Shown piece by piece: positions 49,364 through 63,300 of a stretch of 64,000 bases of DNA (the first letter of the stretch is position 1; the number at the start of each line of letters is the position of its first letter). Both the position numbers and the translations under genes were made by a program. This DNA comes from Clusia tigrina (Eukaryota > Arthropoda > Insecta > Diptera > Clusiidae), in assembly GCA_920105625.2 (NCBI GenBank), contig OV050031.1, forward strand, positions 226,906,194-226,970,193. Direction: 5' to 3'. The notes below the pieces were generated by a model. The model saw nothing but the letters and a program-made list of their open reading frames with translations. It made no database searches and was not told where the DNA came from.

Positions 49364-52300
49364 ATGACTGCAAGCAGTGTCGAGTTCTTTCCCTGTCGGG
49401 TGCAATTGATTGGCCTACCGCCGCAGGCTGTAGTCGGGAGCAATAGTAGTGGCGGCGATGGCGGCGTCACTAGGGTGCCGCCTCCCACCGCAACAGTGCA
49501 GCGAGTGAGTCGCAATCTGTTCGGCTCCCCGGAGCCCGGCGCAATAACGCAGCTCCTGCGCGAAGAGAGTCAGAGGCAGCGCTCCTACATATTGCAACGT
49601 TACAATTTTGATATTAAAACATCGATGCCCAAGGACACACCAGCAGCAGCAGCAGCAACAAAAACGGCGACGGAGGAGGACAGTATTAGTACGCAGCGCA
49701 CGCCACTGCCCAGTCTGATTGCCAAGGAGCTGCAAGAACACGAGCAACGCCTGGAGCAGGAGAAATGCAACCTGAGCAGGACACAATCCAGTGCAGAGAC
49801 TACGCCGCCACAAATCAAAAGAACTGCGTCCTCGCTGCCAATTGCAATAAACTCTGCCTCTTGGCATATAAAGCATAACAACAACAAGGCTTCGGATGCG
49901 ACAGGGAGCAGCCCAATGGGCAACAGCAGTAGCAGCGAGCGTGTGAAACCCTATGCCAGGCAAACACTACTCACAGGTAAGCATCATAACCGCCCTATTA
50001 GTACAAGTAATCTTCACTAAACACCGTTCACTTGTCCCCGCCTGCCGAGCCTTACAGCTAATTGCCTACATGTGTGTGTGTGTTTGTGTGTATGCAGGCC
50101 CAATAAGACTGTCCAAATCACCTGATTTAATGGTGCTCTGCCCAAAATAGTATGCGACTTGCTAGGCCTTTCTCAAGCATCATCCCAAGCAAATCAACCG
50201 CCAAGACGAAGGGAACAAGGACAATTATCGGTGACAGCAAAGTGCAGTTCCCTTATTCCAATAAGGGGTAGTTGTCACTGGCTTTGTTAAGTACCCTTTT
50301 GTCCTGCTAGTTTCCATCCCCTATTTGTGCGACGCTCAGTGCTGCCACTCTGCGTCGAACTGTGCGAATTGCCAGCATTTCAGACGTTGCAATTGCGATT
50401 GCATAATATTGATTTCATCACCCAGCGCTCCTCTCGTCCGCAGATTATTTTCGTACCTGACAACAACACTTCCAATGTCTGATGGCGGGCTCTCTAAACC
50501 TGCACTTGGCTGCATTGCTGGTACCAATGAAGAGGCGCAACAGGTGTAGACGTAGCTGGATGTTTCCACGATGATAAGCGGCTCATTACCTGTGAAATAG
50601 TCTTATAGTAGGGTGCATTGTACTCTATAATGTAATAGGCGGACAAGGAATGTGTCAATCCCCTCCAGAGATTACACAATCTCCCATCCCAGCATACCTG
50701 TCTGATGATTGTTTTGATTTACTAGCCTTTGTTCACGAAAAGCGCGCGCAAATTTCCTTCCTTGCTACCTAAACGTTTTTTGTTCCGGGCTCGTCTCAGC
50801 CTTAGCGCTTCAAGGCACCGCACTGCACCACACCTTACCCTGCCTCTGCCAGTGTATAAGTTTCCCAACAGCGATCATCCCCAAAAATGCCAAATGCCTC
50901 TGAGCCAAAAAGGTACGAGTGCTGAGCCTTTGGCTCAGGTGTTGCCGTAGCTCGGACCTCTTGGTATTGATTGTTGTTGCTAGTGGAAGGAATAGTCCGT
51001 CGTAGCGAGAGTTCCCGCCTAAAAATCTCGCTCGCCGTTCCCGACCATGATGCGAAAAGCGAAAGCGCACGCACAAATCCAATTTTTTTATATTCTTTGT
51101 CGCATTCTGCATTTTGTTTGTTGTGCTTTTTTGGTTACACTTTATGTATTTCACGTTATTAGTTTTTTATTTTTATTGCTTTTCGTGGTCGGCCGCGGTC
51201 GTTGTTGTTGGAGCTCATACCCACTTTTGCAGTTTTGTTTTGTTCTGCTCCGAAAAATACCAATGATAGATAGGCCAAATTCCGAGCGGGCGCATAATCA
51301 GCGAGTGTACGCACGCACCATTTAAGTTTTTGTTGGTAGTGCTGGTGTGGTTGTTGTTGCACGATGTTATTCACAACGTTTGTTGCTAAAAAATCAAGTT
51401 AAAAGCGTCAAAATTGTTAATTTCTGCTGCTGCGGCGTCGGCGTCCTTACCCCGCCTGCTTTGTCTTGTCTTTTGTTTTTGGCAAACAATCAAAAACAAA
51501 ATAAAACGCAAAGAACACTCTTGACAAGAACTACAGAACAAGAAGAAGAAGGGGCGAATTGTCAATTGAGTTTAGCGCCAAAAGTGATCAAACAAATAAC
51601 AATGTCTAGGAATGGAACGGAACGGAATGGGCAGGGGAGGAGATGCAATGCCAGCAACTCGTACGCAAACATCAGGTAGTATTTATTTTCTCTGCATTCC
51701 AGAGTCGGGAAAATTGTTTCAAGTTGTTTGAAGCACAGGAATTAGCATCTGTTCGACTTCTTCTCTGAGCAAGTAGCCATGCCCAAAAGAGTCGCTTCTT
51801 GTACGCTATTATGCATACACAAACACACTCGCAAAGCCAGCATGAATTATGAATCTAGCAGTTGTTTTTGTATTTTGATGAAATTTTTCAAAACGCTGCT
51901 AACAAAATGTAAAATAAAGGAACAAAAAACATCTTACGTCAGCAAATCTGCTCCGCGTTCCACTCGCCAATTGCCGTTTAGCTTGCTCCGGTGTTTTGTT
52001 TTTCTCCTAGACACTCATTTACGGTAGCGGGAGCAGATGGCAGAGCTGCTGGGAGCTAGTGTGAGTAGTACGAGTTATTTAAGCGCAAAGCGGACGCACT
52101 GAGCGCAGTGGGAGCCAAAATTTCATCACTGATGACCAACAAACCAACCAGTCCGCTAGTCAGATAGTCAGCAGCGTGATACTGTACTGTACACCCGCGA
52201 TCGTACGAGCACACCAAAGCTCCACAAACAGCGCTGCAGCCGCACCCACCACAATTCCAGTCAACCCGCGGCGGCATGCCAGCCAGCATAGCTCAGCGCT

Positions 52301-53653
52301 CACTATCTCGTTTGTTTGTGGCTGGGAGTGTTGGATTTCCGACTCGTATGCTCTGCTCCTCTGCCCATGACTGCGCACAGCGAGCGAGTCTCTCATAATC
52401 TCCACAGCTGCGTCGCTGCACAGAGCTAGTCGAGATTTTCACTGTGAGGGCCAGGCAGCGCTGCGGGCGTAGCTGTTACCACTGCTGCTGCTGCTAGTGC
52501 TGCTGGTGCTGCCGTGGCCGCAGTGGCAGATATTTCTATTTTTATTATTTTGAATTTTGTTTTTAGTTTGTTTTTGGCCTCCTTCTCGATTCTACCCCAC
52601 ACTCTGTTTGTTTTTTAGTTTTAACGAGTTGCTGCTGCTGAATTAAATTAACGCAAGATAAGATGTTGCGGGAGGTGGGAGGCGGCGAGTTTTGTTATTC
52701 GCCTATCTCGAGTAGTTTGTGGAAGTGTTGGGGAGTGTGGCGGGAGAGGCGGCCACCGATTGCCACATTTTTGGCGGGAAAATCTCGCTGATAAAGTGCG
52801 TAAATGCGTAGTAGTCAAGTCAACTTTGGCGCAACTGATCGCAAGTCGAAACTTGTCAAAACAAGTTTCCCGCTGCTGGCGCGGCTATGCATGTCCGTCT
52901 GAAGGTCGACCGTGCGACCGCATGGCACCCTGTATCTGAACTGTGTATCAATACGGTAGCAGCGTGTATAATTGGTTCACAAGTCGATAACACCAAATCA
53001 ATTGGGTTAAATTTTTTTATCGTACTCTCGCTATCCAAACAATGTTGAGGTACGACTGCATAGAATGCACGCCAGTGGAGGGACAGCGGAGTGGCGGACG
53101 ACGGACAAGTTAGGTAGATGGTTGGCGATAATAACACCGACAAAATTGTTTGCTGCGTTCATGGCGTGCTTCTTCTTGCTTTCTTTTGTCCAATCTTCTA
53201 AGTTGTAAAACGTTGTTTTCCGAGTTTCGGCGTGAGGCACGAATTTCTACTTTGTTTGTTTTGATAGCTTCTTTATGGGCGGAGTGGACGTGGACTGAAC
53301 GTTGGAGCAGATTTCTTTCCGTAAACAAAATATGAGTTTCATAACAAAAAAGAAAGCGAGATGAAAGCTACGAACACTTAAACGAGCCAACTTAGGGAAT
53401 TATTACATGTAACTGTAAACTGAAAAGCCACAAAGCCAAGACCAGCCAAACCAATCCATGTAGTAATTTGCTGCGGTTCCACTTTTGCAACGCAGTATGA
53501 ACAAATGAAGAAATTGTCTGCCTCGATCACCCCACCCCACCTCGTAACACCAAATCACAGCAAGCCACACAGCCAAGTTGAGCGTGTGGAGCGTTCCGTG
53601 GTACGTTGTAATTATGCGCTACGTCGTTACTGTGCCACTAGCTTGGGCTTGGG

Positions 53654-53732
<79 letters not shown>

Positions 53733-54859
53733 ATTATTGTTTGCAACTTGGCTGTACCGTGCTTTTGAATCACCAGTCCCAGCGGTGGTACCGACCCGAC
53801 CGTCTGTCTGCCAACCAACCTACCAGCCAGCCAACTAGCTAGCAAGCAGAGCAGAGCTGACTGATTAGATTACGGCCGAATGAATGTATTGTAGCAGGGA
53901 GGGACAGACGAACTGTCGGAGTGCGTTGCTTGCACGCGGATGGAAGTGCTTTTATTTTGCTATTTATAATTTTCTCTGCCCTGCACTCAGATAATTTTGC
54001 TGCATGTGTTTGCAAATTTTCGATCGGTCGCTTCTCTTCTTCGTTCGCTTCAATTTGAAACCTCACATACGCCTTATCAGCTACAATAATATTTTCCTAT
54101 TTTGTCGTATAAACACGCACAGGTATTCGGTTTCAAAAACATTTATAAAAAAAGAAACAAGAACAGAAAGACACCAAATAAACAACCATCAACGCCGTGG
54201 AAGTAGATAAGACCACTGCATACCCTACCCACTGTACTATGCAGTGCTTTGCATCTGCATGTTTGTGTGAGTGCGTGTGTGAGCGCCTCGAATTACTTTT
54301 TACTTGGCACTTATCGTATTCTCAGGCCACTACTTAGTTGCTTCCCTGCTGGGAAGAATGAATCGAGCACGCTCTGAAGGTCGTTGCGAAGCGCAGCGCA
54401 CGGAGAATATTCTATGCACACATGTTAGGCGGCACGGAAACGCAACGGCAACGGCAATGGCAAAAGCAACCGCAAACCGAAAACGAAACATTCGTTGACC
54501 CTTCACCCCACCCAGTCCAACTTGCACTTAGTTACTGAACATTGATATCACTGTATTTAATCAGATTGTAGACTGAATTTTAAACGCTCTTTCTTTCTCT
54601 CTCTCCCTCTCTCTATGCAGATTGTTTCAATTTACGCAAGAGCACACAATTCAATGGGAAGCCAGCCATTATAGCCCCCACTAGATCGCCGCAGCGTCGT
54701 CTGGAAGTATTACAGTTGCCGAAACCCTTGCGAGTGGCCAGCGACAGCAGCAGCATTACCAGCAGCACGGCTACGATAAGCGAAACGGTGGAATCCACAA
54801 CGATATCGCCGACGGAGACGCCGCTGACGTCTGGTTCGGCCCAACCGCGGGCCTCGTAA
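49364..54859 (+). CDS. dap: CIP/KIP cyclin-dependent kinase inhibitor, Dacapo-like
   Basis: Predicted 283-residue nuclear inhibitor of Cyclin E/Cdk2, enforcing G1 exit. Coding exons are 49364-49976 and 54621-54859 (phase 1; GTAAGC donor, long pyrimidine tract before TATGCAG). The kinase-inhibitory domain is clear: RNLFG at 50-54 binds cyclin, and YNFDIKTSMPKD at 80-91 binds the kinase. It occupies the N-terminal third as in p21/p27/Dacapo. A PIP-degron-like motif QTLLTDCFNLRK (200-211) is created across the exon junction: Gln, Leu, Thr-Asp, Phe and the downstream Lys are present, but the first aromatic position is Cys. Two TPxxS motifs (113, 271) could be phosphodegrons. The tail is Ser/Thr-rich. 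Somewhat longer than Drosophila Dacapo (about 245). Without splicing the frame would end 14 codons on. The single long intron (4644 bases) may hold enhancers, as dap is developmentally regulated. Confidence 0.9.
49977..54620 (+). other. dap: Intron of dap
   Basis: Between the two coding exons I see no other exon of this gene. It includes GC-rich stretches at 52050-52520, the (GT)37 tract, and a CT-rich tract at 54588-54615 that serves as polypyrimidine tract. Confidence 0.75.
53657..53730. repeat. (GT)37 microsatellite
   Basis: Uninterrupted GT run of 74 bases inside the dap intron. It produces meaningless Val-Cys and Thr-His frames on the two strands. Confidence 0.99.
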
Positions 54860-55787
54860 TGCGCTGCTGCAATAGTGGGCGGTTGGTTCGGCCAAGGCAA
54901 TGGACTGACTGTACGTCGTCGGCAGCGCGCCACTCGTCAGTTGGCAGCCACGGCCACCGCCGACCAGCCACCCAGGCCGCCACACGTAACGTTGTGCCGT
55001 CCTTGTGGGCGCGCTCACCTTACGTTACGTAGCAATTCAAATGCAAAGTATATTATTTTATTTTTATTCAAATTCACATTTGAAGTCGACTTTCAAATGA
55101 TCTCATTTATACGCAAACAAATATTAAAGAAATGATAATTTAATATATGTAATTTTTTAAATGATTTTACACACAAACAAACACATAAACACATAATGTA
55201 AGTTGATATACATATACATGCATATATGTAAGTATTTAGAACGAAAAGTCAATCAACACCTCTCTTCTACTCCAACCTAACTAACATCCCCTCTGATGAC
55301 CCTCTTCTCAATCGAAGCGTGAGCGCAATGCACCTCCACATGAGTGTGGCTCTCTGTGTGTGAGTGTGTGTGTGCTCATGCATCTCGATCGTATTTCAAC
55401 TTCTTTTGAATCACAACTTTGATTCTCAGTTCAAAATCAAATAAGGAAAAGAAAAACTATTAAATTGTATATTATTTTAAACTGTTTTAATTTTTAACTA
55501 TTACTATTTAAATCTAATTTTAACAAACAAACAAACAAAACTTGCAACAACAAAACATACTTTTAAACTTTACTTTTACTTCTCGTTTTTTTTTTTAATA
55601 ATTATTCTTAAATTGGATTACATAAGTTGAAAAAATTTTATATTTTGTAATTAATGTGTATATTTCTCTTTAAAAATTTAATCGAAATTGTAAATTGTTT
55701 TAATTTATAAAGAAAAAAGAAACAAAAACCAAGCAACAACAAAAAAAACGCAAAGAAACTGCAAAGAAAAAAATTGTTTTTAAGAAA

Positions 55788-55793
55788 AATAAA
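55788..55793 (+). other. dap: Likely poly(A) signal of dap
   Basis: AATAAA in a very AT-rich 3' region (55020-55800), about 930 bases after the stop codon. Earlier signals may also be used. Confidence 0.4.
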
Positions 55794-55809
55794 ATTATAT
55801 TTTTAAAAA

Positions 55810-56220
55810 AGTTGACATGCATTGCTTATTTTTCACTAAACACACGCGACGGACTCCGCCACTGACACCGAGAGTAGGGCGGAGGCGGCAGGTACACGCT
55901 GGGAGGGACTGCGTGCTAAATGAGACCATGAGAGACTATTTCTGTGGGCCACTGGGCGAGCTGTCCACAGAAATACTTCGCGCTATTCACAGAACTGGGG
56001 AGAGCAGGGGAGGCACGACGTCGAGTGAGCGAATAGTTTATTAACCTTATAATTAATTACAAATTTATTTGAAAAGCGAACGGGGATGGGAAGGAAGCAC
56101 GGGTTATCGGGGCCGTTTGGTATGTTGAATAGTATTTGGGTGATTTTTATCTTTTTCCAAACATAACCATGGGTAATGAATGAAAGTTCCCAGTAATCTG
56201 GGGAGTAGCTTGAATAGGTT
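55810..56220. other. Intergenic, nothing recognised
   Basis: Follows the dap 3' region; only short frames. Confidence 0.45.
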
Positions 56221-56325
56221 TTCAATTGGAACACTCTTGAATCGGATTTCAATTGGAATACCCTTGAATGGGATTTCAATTTGAATGCTCTTGAATGGGA
56301 TTTCAATTGGAATGCGATTGTTCGT
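56221..56325. repeat. 27-bp minisatellite, four copies
   Basis: TTCAATTGGAACACTCTTGA recurs at 56221, 56248, 56275 and 56302. The period is a multiple of three, giving repetitive minus-strand frames. Confidence 0.92.
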
Positions 56326-59300
56326 ATTGACAGTAAATTCATGGTAGTTCTGTGTAAGCAAGGCCTATTACCTTGGCGCCAATATCATAAAACCCGCAGG
56401 GACCAGAGCCCTTTTGTCAATATGAATTTAGCAGGGGTTATTGAATGGATCAAGAGCTATGTGAAAATATTCACCCCAGGTGCAGCTCAGTGGCCTGCAA
56501 AACCCCCAAGTGTCTCCTAGAGAGCCCAAACTGGAGAGTCTCAGATTTCCTTCTGACATTACGAAGGAAAGATCTTCAATTATTGGTTGGACTAATCACG
56601 CGCGATAGTCCATAGAGCCATCATATGGCGACCATTGGCATCTGTGAGAGTCCGAACTGCGTCTCCTGTCTGTATAAAGGATGGCACAAAGCATTTTCTC
56701 TGCGCTTGTTCTGCCTTTGCCAGAATGAGGAGGCACATATTAGGGTCAGATGTTTTGGGAATGGACAAACTACATTGGACAGACTTCTGGTATTTATAAA
56801 AGAGTCAAAGAAGCTTGAAAAGCTGTAAGTTCCCTTTCACAATACTCTACCTCCCCCTCCCCCCAAATCTATCCAGGCTTTTAGTACAATGGGCATCAAT
56901 GCCTGAGTGCTTGGACACATCTTTGTTCGGGGGCTCTCCAGCTTTTACCTCACTTTTGTTCTAACCTTGGCGATAATATCATAAGAAACATTGCTGGCGA
57001 AGTGTTCCCGAGGCTAATACTAGGCTAGTGGTTCCTGTTTCTACGATTGTTTTCTATGCAAGTCTTTCGAGAAATGTGGATATCTGATATGGTGTTCCTG
57101 ACCTTGATTGTTTTGGCTTATAAAAGCTCGCAGGATATTTTCCCCCTTCCCTAGCATAAATATATGGAAATGGCTAATGATGCTGAATACCAGATGAGCG
57201 CAGATGGAAAGTTGGTATACTCAAGGATTTCATGTCTCTCACTTCCAAGGGATGCGGCCCAATTCAGACCGAATCATGCTACTCCTCTTTGAATAACTGA
57301 ACGTAATGGGAGTCTGAATTGTGGATTCGTTCCTCATTTGTGCACTTATTCATCCATAACAGATTGGATTGTGTTGTCCAGTTGTGGGACTCCATTCCAG
57401 TTGCTGGAGTTGTGTTTGTTTTCTTCTGTGCGGTTATTTAATGTTGGTGTTGTTGTAGTGTTCTCCCTTATATAAATATATTTTGGGATCACAGCGATTT
57501 AAACGAAGTATACGATTGGAGAACATACTTAAGGGATTACCTGATTAGAGTTTCCCCAAATATTGCGTATTCCTGGTATGATCACATTATTTGATTCTGA
57601 TATATGTGTGTATATAAGATCCATAGCTTGGGTCGGATCAAAAGTAGCTCATGTTTGCTTAGAAATTGTCCATAACTTCCACAATGCTTGTATTGGGGGA
57701 TGTGTTGCCTTCGGTCTTGTTCCTCACTTGGTGCTTGCTAAGGTCCTGGAGACTCCTGAAAGAGCATTATTCTCGGATTGTGACTGAAACCTGGCCACGC
57801 TGGAAGCAAAGAGCATATTGCTGTGCAAAGCCTAGCCATCTTCTATCTGGAACCCGTGCTTATCGCATATATCCTGTACCCGTAACCCGTGCTTATCACA
57901 TATAAAGACTTCCTCCGTCGTACCTCTCACACCGCACCTACCAATGGGGCATGGCTTTTCTGCAACTGCGCACTTCCTGCGGTACAGATGGCCTCAAAAG
58001 CCATGAGGAATCAGTCAGAGCGGCGTCGCGGCATATTTTATGGCATTGGTGCGATTATTTGTCCCTGAGGCATGGCCGTTAACTTTTGGGAAATGCCAGG
58101 AGGATTAATTTCCATCGCTGCGAAATTGCAAATTTATGGCCTTCCTGATTTATGCACTCCGAACGCGGTGCAGTGGTGTGGTGGCAGCCACTTTTGTGCT
58201 GCTGTTTTTTAAGCGGGCACTCCGCTTAACTGCCGCAAAACAACGGAATTCGGTTGAGTCTTTCGGGGAAAATGTTGCGCTATGGAACTGCAAATGGCAG
58301 CCATAAAAATCTGTGTCATTTGTTTGCACCTCGAACATGGAAAATGGAAAATTGTTTAATTGCGTCGTTTTTCATCAATCACCATTAATGTCACCAGCGC
58401 AACTGCGCAGCAATTCCGCCTGGCGTGAGAGCGAACGGCAGTTGGCGGGCAGGGAGGGCGAGAACATGCGAACACGCTCACTCACTCGCTCATACATCAT
58501 GCACCGATTGCGATCCAGCGAAGCCACCCCAATCACATCAGGCACAAATCCACTGAGCGCTGGCGCTGACTGACTGCCTGCCTGCCTGCCTGGCTGCTCG
58601 GCTGCTTGGCTGGTTGAGTGCGTGATTACGGAGAACAGCTTAAGAAGATGAGGTGCGAGTATGAGCCGTACTGTTGCACAATCAACATCTGTGTATGTGT
58701 GTGTGAGCGTGTGTGCATCTGAGCATAGAAGATGTGCGGCAATTATGGTGCCTCATCACATACGCAGCAAGGCTGACAGTCACATCAGCAGAGCACAAGA
58801 AAACCGATTCGTGAGGTCAGGTCGGCCCAATTTGCTGAGGGATCGAATAACCATCACGTACGGACTGCAACTGCAGCCAGTGCTCGTCCAGACTCGCCGG
58901 GCTGGCTGTGCAAATTGTGGTGCACCACATGCCCGGCCTGGTCCGGCCTGCTGAACTTTTCGTCAATTTGCCTGGCTTGGCAATGGCAATCAAAGCAGTT
59001 GGTCGTCGCATTCACTGCACGACCGACATTCAGCCATGCCTGCTAAACCGAATTTGTTTTGCTACACGTGCAATGTCGTGATTGCTTCTCAGGCAGCGTG
59101 CCATTGCATTCGGGGCAACAGTGCATCATCATCCTTGGCGCAGAATATTCCCACAATTTTCATCAAAAATAATTCCGGAAAATTGCCTTTGTTGTGCAAC
59201 ATGATCAGCGACAGGGCAGTGGAGGACGCACAAATCTACACAAATGAGTGTTGCTGTCCATGTTGGCGGGCGGGCACCTAGTGCGATACCCGAGCTGCGG

Positions 59301-60246
59301 AACGACATGGAAATTCCTGCGAAATTGCGTTGACGTGAACTCGTGAGTGATGAGTTTCAAACAGCTCCCCAACCCAGCGCCAAATCACGCGCAGTGATTT
59401 AAATTTCAACTCATCCAAACAATGGAGAGTTTCAGTTTCCAGTGAATCATCCAATCATTGCTTTGTTTATACGGCAGTCACTGGCAGAACTGATCCTTCT
59501 CAGATTTCATGGCTGGCGCGTCTGGTCTCGCTCACAACCCAAGCGAGTGAGGTGCATTTAAATATTTACATTGGCTTTATAAGTGAGTTGGACTTGGAGT
59601 GTATGGGAACCAGGCGACTAGTGATGTTTATAGCGAACACAACAAGACACCATTTCCTCTGCTCCCATCTCATAAATTGGGCTGTGACTTAGGGCTGGAT
59701 AAGTTAAGATACTTGGCAGTCAAAGAACAAGTCAATTATTATTCATAAACTGAACTAGAGTTGAATAAAAATATCCAAAGCAATTTTTTGTCCTTCCTCC
59801 CAGTTTTTCTTCAGTAGGAGCCTGATAATGCCTGGAAAATTATACGAGTGATAATTTTACATTTATTCACATATTTCCTTCATGAGAGTGTGACCATCAT
59901 TGGAATTTAGAATACCAAGAATGGGAGCTCCACCTTCTAGTAAAAATACTGTAATAATCATATTGAAATACCCCATTTCTTCTGTACGCAAAACTTTCCA
60001 GAAGTTCTTGCATCAGGAAAAATGTGGCCTCTGGAAATAATTGAACTATCGATCTGCCAATGGAAGTTTTAAAGATTGACGTCATTTCAACGTATCACGC
60101 AGCACAATCCTATTGAATGCTGTGCTGTTACTATGATTCCTTCTACTCTACTCATCAAAAATAATCCACTAATCAACATTCTCACTAACTGAGGTTAATC
60201 TGCGATTCTTCGAGGTCTTGTAAAACGATTCATGATGGAGCAGGAG
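56326..60246. other. Intergenic, no gene supported
   Basis: Contains a short direct repeat CCCGTGCTTATC near 57852/57887 and a CTGCCTGCCTGG run at about 58573-58610. Open stretches of up to 97 codons lack family motifs. Confidence 0.4.
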
Positions 60247-60342
60247 TCCACAAGAGAACCTTCTTTTAGGTTTCGGGATCCACAAGAGCACCTTCTTTTG
60301 AGTTTCGGGATCCACAAGAGAACCTTCTTTTGAGTTTCGGAA
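60247..60342. repeat. 32-bp minisatellite, three copies
   Basis: TCCACAAGAGAACCTTCTTT starts at 60247, 60279 and 60311 with one or two differences per unit. Confidence 0.92.
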
Positions 60343-63300
60343 TCAGCTCAAACTGAAATGGAAAGATGCGTATTTATCACAGGTATAGAAAAAAGGTGTG
60401 AATGATGAAAACAACTTTGAATGATTTCTAGTATTCATTACGAATGCTAAGAATGCCGCCAATAACTCACCTTGTGCGATTGTGAGGAGGTGACAAAAAC
60501 GGTTCGAATGCAATTGGTTAAACGAGAAATCCAGCCAGGGCTGTAAGGAAGATGATTTTGGTCCACGAACTTCTTGTATTCTGAACACTCTTTGAGGATA
60601 TCCTGCTTTACTACTCACAAGAAATTTACATGCCCATCGTCCTTTTAATTTCCATGCGCTCTAAGAGCATGCCTTCCTGTTATCTTCCCACCACTATTAA
60701 GAGATATCTTCTTTTTACCCTTCCCATCCAAGGTACCTTCTTTTTCTTTACCCCTTAATCCTCAGCTTTGTCTTCTTGCTACACAGGCCTTTGTTTTCCC
60801 CGAAAGTATTTCTTGCGAGAATTAATTGTCATGCTGGTCATACTCCTCATTTCTGAAGGTGCCATCATCCTCCGCCCAAGGAATTGTTTGCTGGTATGGA
60901 TTTTTCTCTTGTCTTCCGCTTTCGTCTTCCGCTTTCGTCTTCCCATTTCGTCTTCCGCTTTCGTCTTCCGTCAACTCTTCGCATAGTTTTCAAAGAAGAG
61001 ATCACTATTTATTGAAACTTGAGTTCTTCTCTCGGCTTAGCTAAGTAACCACAGGAGCAGGACGAGTGTGAAAGGGAGCATGAGGGGATTCTTATATATC
61101 TTTGGTTCCACTCTAACAATCGTTTATGATCTTCAGATCTGTCGTAGAAAATGATCCACTGACCGCGGACTTGATCAAATTCTAGCAAACTTCCTCTGCT
61201 GCAGCAGGAGTGGAGGAAGTAGTTCCAGCTCAATGAGTCCACAGTTTACGGTTCGTGGTGGCAGCGCAACCCAAATTGCAGAGGTGAACCACCGATTCCA
61301 TTGGATTAATGCAAATTCGTGCAACTGTTTCGTTGCGATTGAATTGGCATTGCAACGGATTTTTGAACTATGGCGAAACAGGTGAACGCAGACTCGACGC
61401 TTCTGCGGCTGTCACGCTGGATTCCTTCCACTTCAGTGCACTTCCACCCTGCCCAAGCACAGCTGTGTGGTGGTGCACTTGCGGACATATTGCACGAACG
61501 CTCGGCTAGTTAGTTGGCTTGTCGTTTGTGGCCGCCACCTGTCTCCGCCGATCACGTGACGTACGGTGCAAACGTGTCGTACGGGAATTGCGGTTAACCG
61601 AGGCAGCGGCAGAGGCAGAGGCCGCGAGTGCGAGATGCCGCCGTAACGAGTTGCATGCCAGCGTGACTTACTGAGAAATCCGGTGGGAAACGGTTGCGGC
61701 ACGCTAGGCAATTTCATGCCACCGGCTGCAACAAAGCAATTTTGTCGCCCGCTCTGGCTGCTTGGTTGCCTGGCTGCCTGGCTGCCTGGCTGCCATAACA
61801 GTCCACGGCAGTGGCATTGCGTGCAATGCTAATGGCGCGCCCGGAATTTGGTCAAAGCTTTAATTAATTCGCATTTAAATAAGAGCGTCTTAATGCTTCG
61901 GTGCAGCTCTTGATGGGCTGCAAATCTCTCCTCTTCGGCGGCGCGGTTTTGCTGTTGCGGCAATTAAAAGATTGCTGTGAGTACACGAGCGCGTGTGCTG
62001 GCAGCGTTGACTTAACGCTTTTGCCTCGACTTTTTCCCAGGCTCGCGCATGGCGTAAATTGAGAAATTTTTATGGGATCCTTGGAGCAGAAAATTTATGC
62101 AGCTCGCTGCTAGGCTGCCAGCTTGCTAGGTAGCTGGGCGGGCACTTGTTACTTGAGCGCTGAAACAGTTCACTCCTCGACCTACATTGCATTAAATTAG
62201 CATTTTGAGCAGCAGGGGTCGAGCAAGAAACATTTCTGAGCAGTCGGGGAGGGGAAAGAATGCGAAGGAAATCAAATTACTTTGATCTGCAACTGCGAAC
62301 ACACTCGGCACTTGCTGGTTCTCTCGAATTGCATAGTTTGCCTTTGCCATATTATGTTCTATGCACGCAGCTGCGTACGAGTCCGTACAGGGTGATGGGC
62401 GCATTCCAAGAGAAGAGGCGAATTCTACGTTTCACTATTTTGTAGTCCTACGATTTCCTGGGACTGGCTGAGATTATCATTAACATTTTGAGTAGCAGGG
62501 GAGATTATCAATTGAGCCTCTGCTCTATCAGCTCAGCACACATGAGCGCCCTTCTGAACCAGTGGAGTAGGTTCGAAAGTCGCAGGGGTCGAAGGGGTAT
62601 CAATTTAAACCACGTTCAATTCCTTACAACGCCGTGAGATGCTCTGCGGTTGCCTGATTATTTCATATTGTGTGACCAAGTAGTTTTTTCGTCATTCATA
62701 ACTGAACATGGATAAATAGTAAAATGCTCTTATAACTGGAGTAGTGACTAATCACAGGTAATTAGTGAATAGTCATTAGTTAGAGGTCATAAAAAACGAA
62801 ATCAAAATTATGCTACTTTCTGTGCACGAATTGACTTAGTTCCGGATTGTGTTGGCATTATCTCAGAACATAAGAGTTGCCTTCATGATGAAAGTGTGCA
62901 GTTGTAACTTGAAAGCAGCCGCTAAATGAGTGTCATAGCTATAAAGTTAAACTTGTTGAAATGTTGTTAAACAGTATAATAAAGCAATTTTTTCCCAATG
63001 TGACTTATTCTGGAATTAAACTACTTTAAGACTAGAATAATAATGTTTTGAATTACTTCACCCAATCCAGTGATGGAACAATGAGCATAAGTATAAATAT
63101 AAATATAAGTATAAATATAAATATAAGTATAAAATGTAATATAAATAAATTAAATTATAGACGATATATGTACTTATATATTATATAGAAGGTTCTCATG
63201 GTGGACACGTTGGGCAAAACCAGAGTAACCGGAAAACTGACTTGGAAAATTCTTTCAGAAATCAGACCTGTATTCATATAAGGAAAATGGTTTAGTCCAT

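Noticed and set aside
53578..53845. Long Val-Cys and Thr-His repeat ORFs
   Set aside because: They are translations of the (GT)37 microsatellite in the dap intron.
55983..56361. Minus-strand FQLKSHSR / IEIPFKSI repeat ORFs
   Set aside because: Both frames stay open over the 27-bp minisatellite only because of its period.
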